Assembly (NCBI RefSeq): GCF_009674675.1
Contig: NZ_WKJC01000002.1
Location: 1-64,000, forward strand
Reading direction: 5' to 3'
DNA length: 64,000 nucleotides
Origin: Kangiella sp. HZ709
Lineage (GTDB): Bacteria > Pseudomonadota > Gammaproteobacteria > Enterobacterales > Kangiellaceae
A program made the translations under genes and the position numbers. The notes under the pieces are model-generated. The model did not search any database. It was not told where the DNA came from and worked only from the letters and a program-made list of their open reading frames with translations. This document shows positions 40,720 to 49,579 of the stretch, piece by piece; within the stretch, counting starts at the first letter, position 1, and the number at the start of each line of letters is the position of its first letter.

Positions 40720-40787
40720 TGTCGGCTCAATGTCGTTAGAATGCCGGGGGACTTCTAATGAAAGCCGTCCATTTGTCGTGGTATAGT
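40720..40787 (+). promoter_or_regulatory. direct-repeat array and extended -10 promoter of the XRE-2TM gene
   Basis: TGTCG/TGCCG units start at 40720, 40731 and 40742, exactly 11 bp apart. Another pair (AGCCG 40763, TGTCG 40774) is again 11 bp apart. An extended -10, TGGTATAGT (TATAGT 40782-40787), follows with no recognisable -35. The same type of array and extended -10 precede the paralogous gene at 58840, so a shared activator binding one face of the helix is likely. Confidence 0.6.
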
Positions 40788-40837
40788 TATGCCATTTTAA
40801 GCCACACTCTCGACTCACTTAACCGAAACAGTAAACA

Positions 40838-41353
40838 ATGATTATTCGCAAACTCAGATTAAAGCGTGGTTGGTCACAAGAACAGTTAGCCCAAGTTACG
40901 GGTTTAAATGTTCGCACTATACAACGCCTTGAAAGGGGACAAAATCCAAGTCTTGAAACAAAAAAATCATTGGCTGCTGTATTTGAAGTAGATATCTCAA
41001 CTTTTGAACTACCTACTGAAAATTCTATTCAAGGAGAGTCTAAAATGACTGAATCTGATAATTCACTATCCGAGCAATCGAAACCAATTGAAACTATACA
41101 AGCTGATGAAAAAGAAGCCATCGAATATGCCAAAGGCGTTAAAGAGTTCTTAACTCACTTGTTTTTTTTCCTAGTGTTTATTCCCGTTATAGTATTCAAA
41201 AAAGGATTGTATGAGCCTACCTTTAATTGGTTAATACTAGGATGGGCAATCGGCTTAGTTATACATGGTCTGAATGCTTTCGAGAAACTCAACTTTTTTA
41301 AAGTCGATTGGGAAAAGAAAATTGCGGAACGAAAGCTAGGAAGAAAATTGTAG
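40838..41353 (+). CDS. XRE helix-turn-helix protein with C-terminal 2TM membrane domain
   Basis: 171 residues. HTH at about 3-55 (LRLKRGWSQEQLAQVTGLNVRTIQRLERG region), Ser/Glu-rich linker (56-95), then two membrane helices (about 107-125 and 132-150) in a 2TM-domain pattern ending with a basic tail. A membrane-held DNA-binding protein is implied; the signal is unknown. Its HTH is strongly similar to that of the protein at 58840-59259, and the two share promoter architecture. It is convergent with dnaE. Confidence 0.8.
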   Translation: MIIRKLRLKRGWSQEQLAQVTGLNVRTIQRLERGQNPSLETKKSLAAVFEVDISTFELPTENSIQGESKMTESDNSLSEQSKPIETIQADEKEAIEYAKGVKEFLTHLFFFLVFIPVIVFKKGLYEPTFNWLILGWAIGLVIHGLNAFEKLNFFKVDWEKKIAERKLGRKL

Positions 41354-41369
41354 GTGCAATTAGCTCTTG

Positions 41370-44300
41370 CTAATATACAACCTTATAATCCACACAACCT
41401 GGTAAATGTTTTAAGCTAAAAACTAAACTATCGCTAGGTTGTACACACCAATCTTCTGAAAATTGAAACACACCTTCTAGTTGCGCCTGCTGTGCTTGTA
41501 ATTTAATGGAAAATGGACAAGCTCCATCTCGATTCATTTGAATTAATTCCTTAAGCTCCGCTAAAGTATCGGGGCCCGTTATCGAATCAGAAATAGTTAT
41601 CTGTATCTTTTTACAGTAACGTTCCCGAGTTTCTTCAAAAGACATTAAAGTTTTAGCACTAATACTAACGCCGCCAGAATACTCATCATTTCTAGCTTCA
41701 CCCTCAACAACTATAACTTTATCTTTTGATAATAAATGTTGGTAAGTCTCAAAAGCTTCTGAATAAACAGCAACATCACAGCGACCAGATTTGTCATCAA
41801 GTGTGAGAATCGCCATTTTATCACCGCGCTTAGTCGTCATTACTCGCATTCCAACAATTAAACCAGACACTTTTGTGTTTTCACCACGCCTTGTAGGTTG
41901 CAAGTCTCTCAAACGTCTTATCGACATCTGGTTCACTTCAGGCAAATAACGTTCAATTGGATGGCCTGTCAAATACAAGCCTAGAGTTTCTTTCTCGCCC
42001 TGCAAAACCTGCTCGTCAGTCCAAGGCTTTACCTTAATGTATTGATGTTGTTGAGTAGCAGTTTCGGTAACTACTGAGCCAAACAAGTCATCTTGCCCTG
42101 CTTCTTGGCTTTTATTAAATTGCTCAGCAGCTTTAATCGCTTCATCAAGGCTAGCCATCAAAGTAGCTCGGTTCGGCGCAACTTTATCTAAAGCACCAGC
42201 TTTAATGAGTGACTCTAAAACACGGCGATTGGCTTTCTTAAGGTCAATCCTGCTACAAAAATCGAATAAATCGGTATAGGGTCCGTTCGCTTCTCGATCC
42301 TTAACAATTGATTCTATCGCAGCCTCACCAACACCTTTAATAGCACCTATGCCATAAATAACATTTCCTTCATCATCAACTGAGAATCGATATTGGCCTT
42401 CATTTACATCCGGTGGGCGAATAACTAAGCCATTATTTTCGGCGTCTTCAACATAGGTTACTACCTTGTCAGTATTATCCATATCTGAAGACATTACCGC
42501 TGCCATAAACGCTGCGGGATGATGAGTTTTAAGCCAAGCAGTTTGGTAAGCGACTAATGCGTAAGCAGCTGAGTGAGATTTGTTAAAACCATAACCAGCG
42601 AACTTTTCTACCAAGTCAAAAATTTTCATCGACAGGTCGCCATCAACACCATTATCAATAGCACCTTGTTTGAAAATGGCTCTCTGCTTCTCCATTTCCT
42701 CAAGCTTCTTCTTACCCATAGCACGACGTAAAATATCTGCACCGCCGAGTGAGTAACCAGACAATATCTGAGCGATTTGCATCACTTGTTCTTGGTACAA
42801 AATAATGCCATAAGTCGGCTCTAGGGTATCTTTGAGCCATTCGTGCTGATAATCCGGATGCGGATATGAAACTGGTTGTCGTTTGTGTTTACGGGCGATA
42901 AAGTCGTCGACCATCCCCGATTGCAATGGACCCGGCCTAAACAAGGCTACCAGTGCAATAATATCCTCAAAGCGACTTGGTTGTAGGCGCTTAATCAAAT
43001 CCTTCATACCACGAGACTCTAACTGGAATACTGCTGTAGTATCTGCTTTTTGGAGCAATTGATAGACATCAGGATCTTCTGTATCAATGCGGCTAATATC
43101 AATAGGCTCAATACTTTGCTTAGCCAGCTGGCGGTTCGCGGTTTCCAGCGCCCAATCAATAATAGTTAAAGTTCTTAGCCCTAAAAAATCAAATTTTACC
43201 AGACCTGCACTTTCAACATCATCTTTGTCAAACTGTGTAACAATATTTGAGCCAGTTTCATCACAATAGAGCGGCGCAAACTCAGTAAGATCATTTGGCG
43301 CTATAACTACTCCACCGGCATGCTTACCCGCATTACGAGTGATACCTTCGAGCTTTCTTGCGAGATCCCAAAGCTCACGCATATCATCGTCTTCTTCATA
43401 GCGTCTAGGAATTTCTGGCTCTTGTTCCCAAGCTTTTTCTAAAGTCATACCAACTTCAAAAGGAATAAGCTTGGCAAGTTTATCAACAAAACCATAAGGT
43501 TGACTTAATACTCGTCCCACATCACGAATAACAGCTTTCGCTGCCATGGTACCAAAGGTGATAATTTGCGAAACGCTATTTCGACCATAGGTTTGGGCTA
43601 CGTAATCGATCACCTTATCACGACCTTCCATACAGAAGTCGACATCGAAATCGGGCATCGAAATTCGTTCAGGATTCAAAAAACGTTCGAATAATAAATC
43701 GTACTCAAGCGGATCCAGATCGGTAATATCCAATGCATAGGCCACTAAGGAACCAGCACCTGAACCACGGCCAGGGCCAACCGGTACACCATTGTTCTTG
43801 GACCATTGAATAAAGTCAGCAACAATTAAAAAGTAGCCAGGAAAGCCCATTTCGTTAATGACATCGAGTTCAATTTGTAGGCGTTCATCATAGGGTTGAC
43901 GAATTTCTGCAAAATTGTCTGCGCTTCGCTCGTACAAATGATCTAAACGTTTTTCTAAACCTTTTCTTGATTCTTCGGCGAAAAACTCATCAATGGTCAT
44001 GCCTTCAGGAATCGGAAAGTCAGGTAAGAAGTATTTACCTAGCATCAAATCTAGATTACAGCGTTTAGCAATCTCAACAGTGTTTTCAATCGCTTCTGGG
44101 ATGTCGGAAAATAACTCAATCATTTCATCAGCACTACGCAAATACTGCTGATTAGAATAATCCCTTGGCCTTCTGGGATCGCCTAGTACACGACCTTGAT
44201 TAATGCAGACTCTGGCTTCATGAGCGCCAAAATCAGAAGAATCGATAAAGCGAACGTCATTGGTAGCAACCACTGGGGTATTGGACCCTTGCGCTATTCC

Positions 44301-44855
44301 AATAACCTGATGAATATATTCATTTTCTTGCGGACGTCCCGTTCTTTGTAACTCTAAATAAAACCTATCTTCGAAATGATGGTTCCAAAAGCCTAAATAC
44401 TCCGCGGCAGCATCCATATTGTCCGCTAATAAGGCTTTACCAACGTCACCTTCTCTGGCACCCGACAATATGATCAGTCCCTCATTGTGTTGCGGTAACC
44501 AAGCTTTCTTGACTAACGGCAAACCTCGAAGCTGGTTACCTAAATATGCCTTTGAAATTAGCTCCTTAAGGTTTTGATAGCCCTCTTGATTCATGCATAA
44601 AGCTGTGACTCTAAAATGTTCATCCTCATTCTCAGGATGTTGGATTAGTAAATCTGCCCCAACAATAGGTTTTACCCCAGATTTCACTGTACCAGAGTAA
44701 AACTTGACTAAACCACACATATTCATTTGGTCAGTCATAGCAATGGCTACATGACCATTCTCAACACATTGTGAAATTAAAGGCTTTACACGCACCAAGC
44801 CATCCACCATCGAATATTCGGTGTGGACTTTTAAATGAACAAAGCTTGGGCTCAT
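41370..44855 (-). CDS. dnaE: DNA polymerase III alpha subunit
   Basis: Replicative polymerase catalytic subunit, 1161 residues (E. coli 1160). N-terminal PHP domain (about 5-270), polymerase core with catalytic Asp pair in PDFDVDFC (near residue 400), a third Asp further on, tandem HhH and C-terminal OB-fold. Follows rnhB on the same strand, as in the conserved lpxB-rnhB-dnaE order, after an 85-base gap. Confidence 0.98.
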   Translation of the reverse strand: MSPSFVHLKVHTEYSMVDGLVRVKPLISQCVENGHVAIAMTDQMNMCGLVKFYSGTVKSGVKPIVGADLLIQHPENEDEHFRVTALCMNQEGYQNLKELISKAYLGNQLRGLPLVKKAWLPQHNEGLIILSGAREGDVGKALLADNMDAAAEYLGFWNHHFEDRFYLELQRTGRPQENEYIHQVIGIAQGSNTPVVATNDVRFIDSSDFGAHEARVCINQGRVLGDPRRPRDYSNQQYLRSADEMIELFSDIPEAIENTVEIAKRCNLDLMLGKYFLPDFPIPEGMTIDEFFAEESRKGLEKRLDHLYERSADNFAEIRQPYDERLQIELDVINEMGFPGYFLIVADFIQWSKNNGVPVGPGRGSGAGSLVAYALDITDLDPLEYDLLFERFLNPERISMPDFDVDFCMEGRDKVIDYVAQTYGRNSVSQIITFGTMAAKAVIRDVGRVLSQPYGFVDKLAKLIPFEVGMTLEKAWEQEPEIPRRYEEDDDMRELWDLARKLEGITRNAGKHAGGVVIAPNDLTEFAPLYCDETGSNIVTQFDKDDVESAGLVKFDFLGLRTLTIIDWALETANRQLAKQSIEPIDISRIDTEDPDVYQLLQKADTTAVFQLESRGMKDLIKRLQPSRFEDIIALVALFRPGPLQSGMVDDFIARKHKRQPVSYPHPDYQHEWLKDTLEPTYGIILYQEQVMQIAQILSGYSLGGADILRRAMGKKKLEEMEKQRAIFKQGAIDNGVDGDLSMKIFDLVEKFAGYGFNKSHSAAYALVAYQTAWLKTHHPAAFMAAVMSSDMDNTDKVVTYVEDAENNGLVIRPPDVNEGQYRFSVDDEGNVIYGIGAIKGVGEAAIESIVKDREANGPYTDLFDFCSRIDLKKANRRVLESLIKAGALDKVAPNRATLMASLDEAIKAAEQFNKSQEAGQDDLFGSVVTETATQQHQYIKVKPWTDEQVLQGEKETLGLYLTGHPIERYLPEVNQMSIRRLRDLQPTRRGENTKVSGLIVGMRVMTTKRGDKMAILTLDDKSGRCDVAVYSEAFETYQHLLSKDKVIVVEGEARNDEYSGGVSISAKTLMSFEETRERYCKKIQITISDSITGPDTLAELKELIQMNRDGACPFSIKLQAQQAQLEGVFQFSEDWCVQPSDSLVFSLKHLPGCVDYKVVY

Positions 44856-44940
44856 AGAATACTGATAAGAATTATTGTTGTATCAAAAGATTATAAAGCA
44901 GAAAAAACTGATGTCAGCTTTTTAATAGGATTTCTTAGTA

Positions 44941-45519
44941 TTAGAACAATAACTTTTGTACTGGAGCAAAAGATCGGCGATGGATTGGAGTAATACCTAA
45001 GGTTTGAATGGCCTCTCTATGCTGCTTAGTTGGATAGCCTTTATGCTTAGCAAATCCGTAACCAGGGTAACGATGATCCATTTCTACCATTTCCTCGTCT
45101 CTAGCAACCTTTGCAATAATTGAAGCTGCGCTGATACAAGCTTCTTTTGAGTCGCCTTTGATAATCGCTTCCATTGCACACGCTAAATCAGGCAATTTAT
45201 TACCATCAATTAACGCCAATTGCGGGAATTGACCTAAGGTTTCGACGGCTCGTTTCATCGCCAACAAACTCGCTTGCAAAATATTGATCTGATCAATTTC
45301 TTCTATTTCTGCCCGAGCAATCGACCAGGACAATGCTTTTTCTTTAATTTCATGGGAAAGTGCTTCCCTCTTTGCTTCAGACAGTTTTTTTGAGTCGGCC
45401 AACCCTTGAATTGGCTTTCGCGGATCTAAAATAACCGCCGCGGCTACCACAGGACCTGCTAATGGACCTCGGCCAACTTCATCAACTCCTGCAATAAACT
45501 GAAACTGCTCTCGACTCAT
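44941..45519 (-). CDS. rnhB: ribonuclease HII
   Basis: 192 residues. Catalytic D13-E14 in [12 protein letters not shown], then further acidic residues in IDGNKLP and DHRYP segments. Removes RNA from RNA/DNA hybrids, including single ribonucleotides. Seven bases after lpxB. Confidence 0.95.
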   Translation of the reverse strand: MSREQFQFIAGVDEVGRGPLAGPVVAAAVILDPRKPIQGLADSKKLSEAKREALSHEIKEKALSWSIARAEIEEIDQINILQASLLAMKRAVETLGQFPQLALIDGNKLPDLACAMEAIIKGDSKEACISAASIIAKVARDEEMVEMDHRYPGYGFAKHKGYPTKQHREAIQTLGITPIHRRSFAPVQKLLF

Positions 45520-45526
45520 AAGCTAA

Positions 45527-46744
45527 CTAGTCTATTGACTCCGGTGGCAGCAAATTCTGCTGAGAATACCAATCTTGAATATAGCTAGCAGCGTAGACAT
45601 CAGCATTTTTTCTTAACTTTTGGTGCCACTCCATAAATTTGAGCAAGGTATAGTCCCAACGCTGTGGATCTGCATCTAACCAAGCCCTTATTTCGCTAAA
45701 CAATGCGTCGGGAGTACATTCATGTTGCACAGCTTCAGGAATTAGCGTTTCACCGGTTAGAAGGTTAGGAATTGAGTAGTTATCAATAATTAGTAATTTT
45801 TTATAAATACGGTAGCTCAGCTCTCCGAACTTATAGGCCACAACCATTGGACGCTTAATCAATAACCCTTCTAAAGTGGCCGTTCCGGAAGCCATTAAAA
45901 CCAAATCTGATGCAGCCATGGCAACTCGTGACTGACCATCAATCAATTTAATTTCCGGCAGTTCGCTTTCTTGATTAATTGCTTCTAAAAACTGCTCTTT
46001 TCGCAACTCATTAGCCATCGGAGCAATAAATTTTATATCTGGATAAAAGCGATTTACTAACTTAAGCGATTTTAAAAAATCTTTCGCCAAGTACTTTATC
46101 TCACTGCCGCGAGAACCCGGCATCACACAGATATATCGACAAGCTTCTTCTAAATCTAAAGTTCTTTTTGCTTCCGTTTTATCGGTATATAAAGGAATTT
46201 CATCAGCCAAAGTATGACCAACGCAAGTATTGTCGATAAAATGTTTATCATAAATTTTCTGTTCAAAAGGAAACAAGCACAACATTAAATCTACCGCTTT
46301 TTTAATCTTGACGATGCGCTTAGGTCGCCATGCCCAAACAGAAGGACTGACATAATGAACGGTCTTGATATGGGAAGATTTCAACTTTAATGCTAAGCCA
46401 ATATTAAATTCAGGGGCATCAATTCCAATAAATAAATCAGGTTTGCTTTTTTTCCAACGAGTAGCTAATAGCCTTCTAATTTTAAGCAGTTCTGGTAACC
46501 GTTTTAAAATAGGCACTATACCCATGACAGCTAATTTATCCATGGGAAATAAAGTCTCGCAGCCTTCTTTTACCATTAAAGGTCCGCCAATACCTTCGAT
46601 GACTAAATTTGGGTTCGCTTTCTTTAACTCTCGAATTAAACCAGCACCTAAAATATCGCCGGAAGATTCTCCGGCGACTATAGCAATTCTGTTAATTTTA
46701 TTTACTGCTTGTGTCTCAACAGCAGCTGACAAGCTATGCGGCAT
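45527..46744 (-). CDS. lpxB: lipid-A-disaccharide synthase
   Basis: 405 residues, GT-B glycosyltransferase of family 19 joining lipid X and UDP-diacylglucosamine. GESSGDILGAGLI opening (about 26-38), a PSVWAWRPKR block, and a GTATLEGLL segment near the nucleotide site are characteristic. About 20 residues longer at the N terminus than E. coli LpxB; the first ATG lies 1 base after the lpxA stop, but an internal start is possible. Confidence 0.95.
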   Translation of the reverse strand: MPHSLSAAVETQAVNKINRIAIVAGESSGDILGAGLIRELKKANPNLVIEGIGGPLMVKEGCETLFPMDKLAVMGIVPILKRLPELLKIRRLLATRWKKSKPDLFIGIDAPEFNIGLALKLKSSHIKTVHYVSPSVWAWRPKRIVKIKKAVDLMLCLFPFEQKIYDKHFIDNTCVGHTLADEIPLYTDKTEAKRTLDLEEACRYICVMPGSRGSEIKYLAKDFLKSLKLVNRFYPDIKFIAPMANELRKEQFLEAINQESELPEIKLIDGQSRVAMAASDLVLMASGTATLEGLLIKRPMVVAYKFGELSYRIYKKLLIIDNYSIPNLLTGETLIPEAVQHECTPDALFSEIRAWLDADPQRWDYTLLKFMEWHQKLRKNADVYAASYIQDWYSQQNLLPPESID

Positions 46745-46745
46745 A

Positions 46746-47504
46746 TTATCTTAATATCCCTCGAGTAGCGTTTTTCAAGAAGTTAATTAAGTCTTTAACC
46801 TTTTCATCTGATAATTGTGACAACTCTTCGATTGCTTCATCAACTTTAAGTGATTTTCTATAAATTAAACGATAAGCTTTTTTAAGATCACTAATCGATT
46901 CCGATGAAAACCCTCGGCGCTTTAATCCTTCACTATTTAAACCATAAGGTGCATTTTCGGCAACCAATATAAATGGCGGAATATCTTTAGAAATAGCACA
47001 GTCCATGCCGATAAAAGCATGAGCCCCAATTTTGCAAAATTGATGAACTTTAGCAAAACCAGAGAGAATTACATGGTTACCTACTACAACATGACCGGCC
47101 AAAGTCGCGTTATTCGACATGATAATATTGTCACCCAATACACAGTCATGTGCTATATGCGTGTACGCCATAAACCAGCCATCATTTCCGATCTGAGTAA
47201 CCGACTTATCTTGCACAGTACCTCTATGGACAGTACAGCATTCTCTAAACACATTGCCATCACCTATGATGGTTTTAGTCGGTTCCCCAGCATATTTCTT
47301 ATCTTGGTTTTCTTCACCAATAGATGAGAATTGATAAAAGCGGTTATTCTTTCCGATCTGAGTATAGTCGCCGATAACGACATGCGGCCCTAAGTGAGAT
47401 CCATCGCCTATAGTTACTTCTTTACCCACAATAGAATATGGACCAATAATTACATTCTCGGCAATCTTAGCTGTTTCATGAATAATTGCAGTGGGATGAA
47501 TCAT
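46746..47504 (-). CDS. lpxA: UDP-N-acetylglucosamine O-acyltransferase
   Basis: 252 residues of left-handed beta-helix hexapeptide repeats. Catalytic His119 in THIAHDC. Puts the first 3-hydroxyacyl chain on UDP-GlcNAc, committing to lipid A. Somewhat shorter than E. coli LpxA (262). In the lpxD-fabZ-lpxA-lpxB operon. Confidence 0.96.
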   Translation of the reverse strand: MIHPTAIIHETAKIAENVIIGPYSIVGKEVTIGDGSHLGPHVVIGDYTQIGKNNRFYQFSSIGEENQDKKYAGEPTKTIIGDGNVFRECCTVHRGTVQDKSVTQIGNDGWFMAYTHIAHDCVLGDNIIMSNNATLAGHVVVGNHVILSGFAKVHQFCKIGAHAFIGMDCAISKDIPPFILVAENAPYGLNSEGLKRRGFSSESISDLKKAYRLIYRKSLKVDEAIEELSQLSDEKVKDLINFLKNATRGILR

Positions 47505-47515
47505 CTTCTACCCTC

Positions 47516-47980
47516 TTAAATTTCTGATTTAGCGCACATTAATTCTGCAGAACAAACCACTTTACCATCAACTCTTGCTTCTGCTTCAAAACGCCATAAA
47601 TTGCGCTTACGCTTTAATAATGTAACTGTCATCACTAACTGATCGCCGGGCTCAACAGGCTTTTTAAACCGCGCATTATCAATGCCGGCAAAGTAATATA
47701 AAGAATCATCTGAAGGCAAATCTTCAGTAGTTTTAAAAGACAATATGCCAGTAGCCTGTGCTAAAGCTTCTAACATTAATACTCCTGGAAAAACAGGTCT
47801 ATGTGGAAAATGTCCTGGGAAAAAAGGCTCATTAACAGTAACGTTTTTTATCGCAGTTAAAGTTTCGCCCGGAGTATAATCAATCACTCTATCGATTAGT
47901 AGAAAAGGATAACGATGGGGCAAGTGTTTCATTACCTCATAAATATCCATCGAGTTCATTACTGCATTTTCGCTGTTCAT
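47516..47980 (-). CDS. fabZ: 3-hydroxyacyl-ACP dehydratase FabZ
   Basis: 154 residues, hot-dog fold. Catalytic His57 and Glu71 (FPGHFPH and MLEALAQ). Dehydrates 3-hydroxyacyl-ACP, competing with LpxA for the same substrate, which explains the conserved pairing. One base after lpxD. Confidence 0.96.
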   Translation of the reverse strand: MNSENAVMNSMDIYEVMKHLPHRYPFLLIDRVIDYTPGETLTAIKNVTVNEPFFPGHFPHRPVFPGVLMLEALAQATGILSFKTTEDLPSDDSLYYFAGIDNARFKKPVEPGDQLVMTVTLLKRKRNLWRFEAEARVDGKVVCSAELMCAKSEI

Positions 47981-47981
47981 G

Positions 47982-49028
47982 TTATTTCTCTTTATTTTTT
48001 AATAATGCTAATTCTTTACTAACGGCTTTTAGCTTACGCCACATATCATCTAATTGTCTAAAACGTACTGCACTTTTCTGCCAATTTTTATTTGTTTGAA
48101 ACGTTGTTCCTGAGGAATAGACACCGGGTTCAGAAATGGATTTATTGATAAATGAGCAAGCAGTGATATGTGCTTTATCGCAAATGTTCAAGTGCCCAAT
48201 AATACTTACCCTACCAGCAATGGTACAGTAAGCCCCAATTTTGCTACTTCCTGCTACAGCAGTGCAGCCTGCAATGGCAGTGTTTTTTCCAATTTCAACA
48301 TTGTGCGCAATATGAATGTGATTATCCAGAATAACACCTTCAGATATAATAGTGTTTTCTAAAGCCCCACGATCAATAGCGGTGTGAGCACCAATTTCTA
48401 CATTATCTCCAATAATCACAGAGCCAGTTTGTGGGATCTTTACCCAACTGCCTTGGTCATTAGCATAACCAAAACCATCACTACCAATCACTGCACTAGC
48501 GTGAATCACACAACTATTGCCAACGACAATACTATGATAACAGACCACATTAGGGTAAATCCTACAATTGGCGCCGATGATAGTGCCACTGGATATCTGA
48601 GCACCTGATTCGATGATAGTATTATCACCAACCACCACATTGTCTCCTAACGACACAAAGTCACCAATATGGACATTTGAGCCGATTTTAGCCGAGTCAG
48701 AAATTGAACTTAGTGGACTTATACCTGGGCTTGGTACCGGACTAGGATCTAATAGTTGAGATACTTTTGCAAAAGCAAGATAAGGGTCTTTTACGATTAA
48801 TATATTCCCTTTGTATCGTTGCGATACTTCTTCTAAATACTTTGCACTAATAATTAGAGCCGCTGCTTTAGATGATTCAATTTGCGGGATATATTTAGGA
48901 TCATTGATAAAACTGAGGCTTAAATCGTCTGCTTTATCTAACGGCAAAACCGCAGCGATTTCGCACTGCGGTTCTCCAATCAGCTCAGCATTTAATAGCT
49001 GAGAAATTTTATGAAGGCTTTTCTTCAA
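47982..49028 (-). CDS. lpxD: UDP-3-O-acylglucosamine N-acyltransferase
   Basis: 348 residues from a TTG start at 49028 (GGAG 5 bases before it). An upstream in-frame TTG at 49043 lacks such a site. N-terminal uridine-binding domain (about 1-95), then hexapeptide-repeat helix with catalytic His in [11 protein letters not shown], and C-terminal helical tail. Adds the second 3-hydroxyacyl chain in lipid A. Confidence 0.95.
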   Translation of the reverse strand: MKKSLHKISQLLNAELIGEPQCEIAAVLPLDKADDLSLSFINDPKYIPQIESSKAAALIISAKYLEEVSQRYKGNILIVKDPYLAFAKVSQLLDPSPVPSPGISPLSSISDSAKIGSNVHIGDFVSLGDNVVVGDNTIIESGAQISSGTIIGANCRIYPNVVCYHSIVVGNSCVIHASAVIGSDGFGYANDQGSWVKIPQTGSVIIGDNVEIGAHTAIDRGALENTIISEGVILDNHIHIAHNVEIGKNTAIAGCTAVAGSSKIGAYCTIAGRVSIIGHLNICDKAHITACSFINKSISEPGVYSSGTTFQTNKNWQKSAVRFRQLDDMWRKLKAVSKELALLKNKEK

Positions 49029-49050
49029 AAAGGCTCCTTGCAAGAATAAA

Positions 49051-49551
49051 TTATTTTTTCAATTCTGCCAAAACTTGCTCTGTAAGATCAGGAACAGAAA
49101 CATCCGTAAAAACAGCTGCTTGCCTTTCAATCACAAGGTTAAACCCACCCTTTACAGCAACGGCGTCAATAGCTTTTTTAATCTGACTATTGAGTTTCAT
49201 TGCTTCATCACGACGAGCTTTATCAAAGTCATCTTTGGCATTCTTTTGCTTCAACTGGAAATCCGCCATCTTTTTTTCTATCTCACGTCGAGAGTTAGTC
49301 AATTGACTTTCAGACATTGTTGCAGAATTTTTTGTAAAATTTTCTTGTTCTTTTTTGATGGTTTCTGCTAAGCGCTTAATTTCATTTTCTCTACCTGAGA
49401 ACTGCGACTTTAGGCGTTGCCCTATCGTATCATTTTGTGGAGCCTTTGCTTGTACATAAGCTGTGTTTACAGTTGCAATACGTGTTTCAGCTATAGCCGA
49501 AAAAGACATTAAACTTAAAACACTGGCTATAACTAATATTACTTTATTCAA
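49051..49551 (-). CDS. skp: periplasmic chaperone Skp/OmpH
   Basis: 166 residues with a signal peptide (hydrophobic 4-16, cleavage after AIA at about 20) and a long helical, Lys/Gln-rich body of the OmpH family. Holds unfolded outer-membrane proteins on the way to BamA. Begins with TTG at 49551 behind AGGAG (7 bases). Between bamA and lpxD, as expected. Confidence 0.92.
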   Translation of the reverse strand: MNKVILVIASVLSLMSFSAIAETRIATVNTAYVQAKAPQNDTIGQRLKSQFSGRENEIKRLAETIKKEQENFTKNSATMSESQLTNSRREIEKKMADFQLKQKNAKDDFDKARRDEAMKLNSQIKKAIDAVAVKGGFNLVIERQAAVFTDVSVPDLTEQVLAELKK

Positions 49552-49579
49552 AATATTACTCCTAATGTAAAAACATTAA

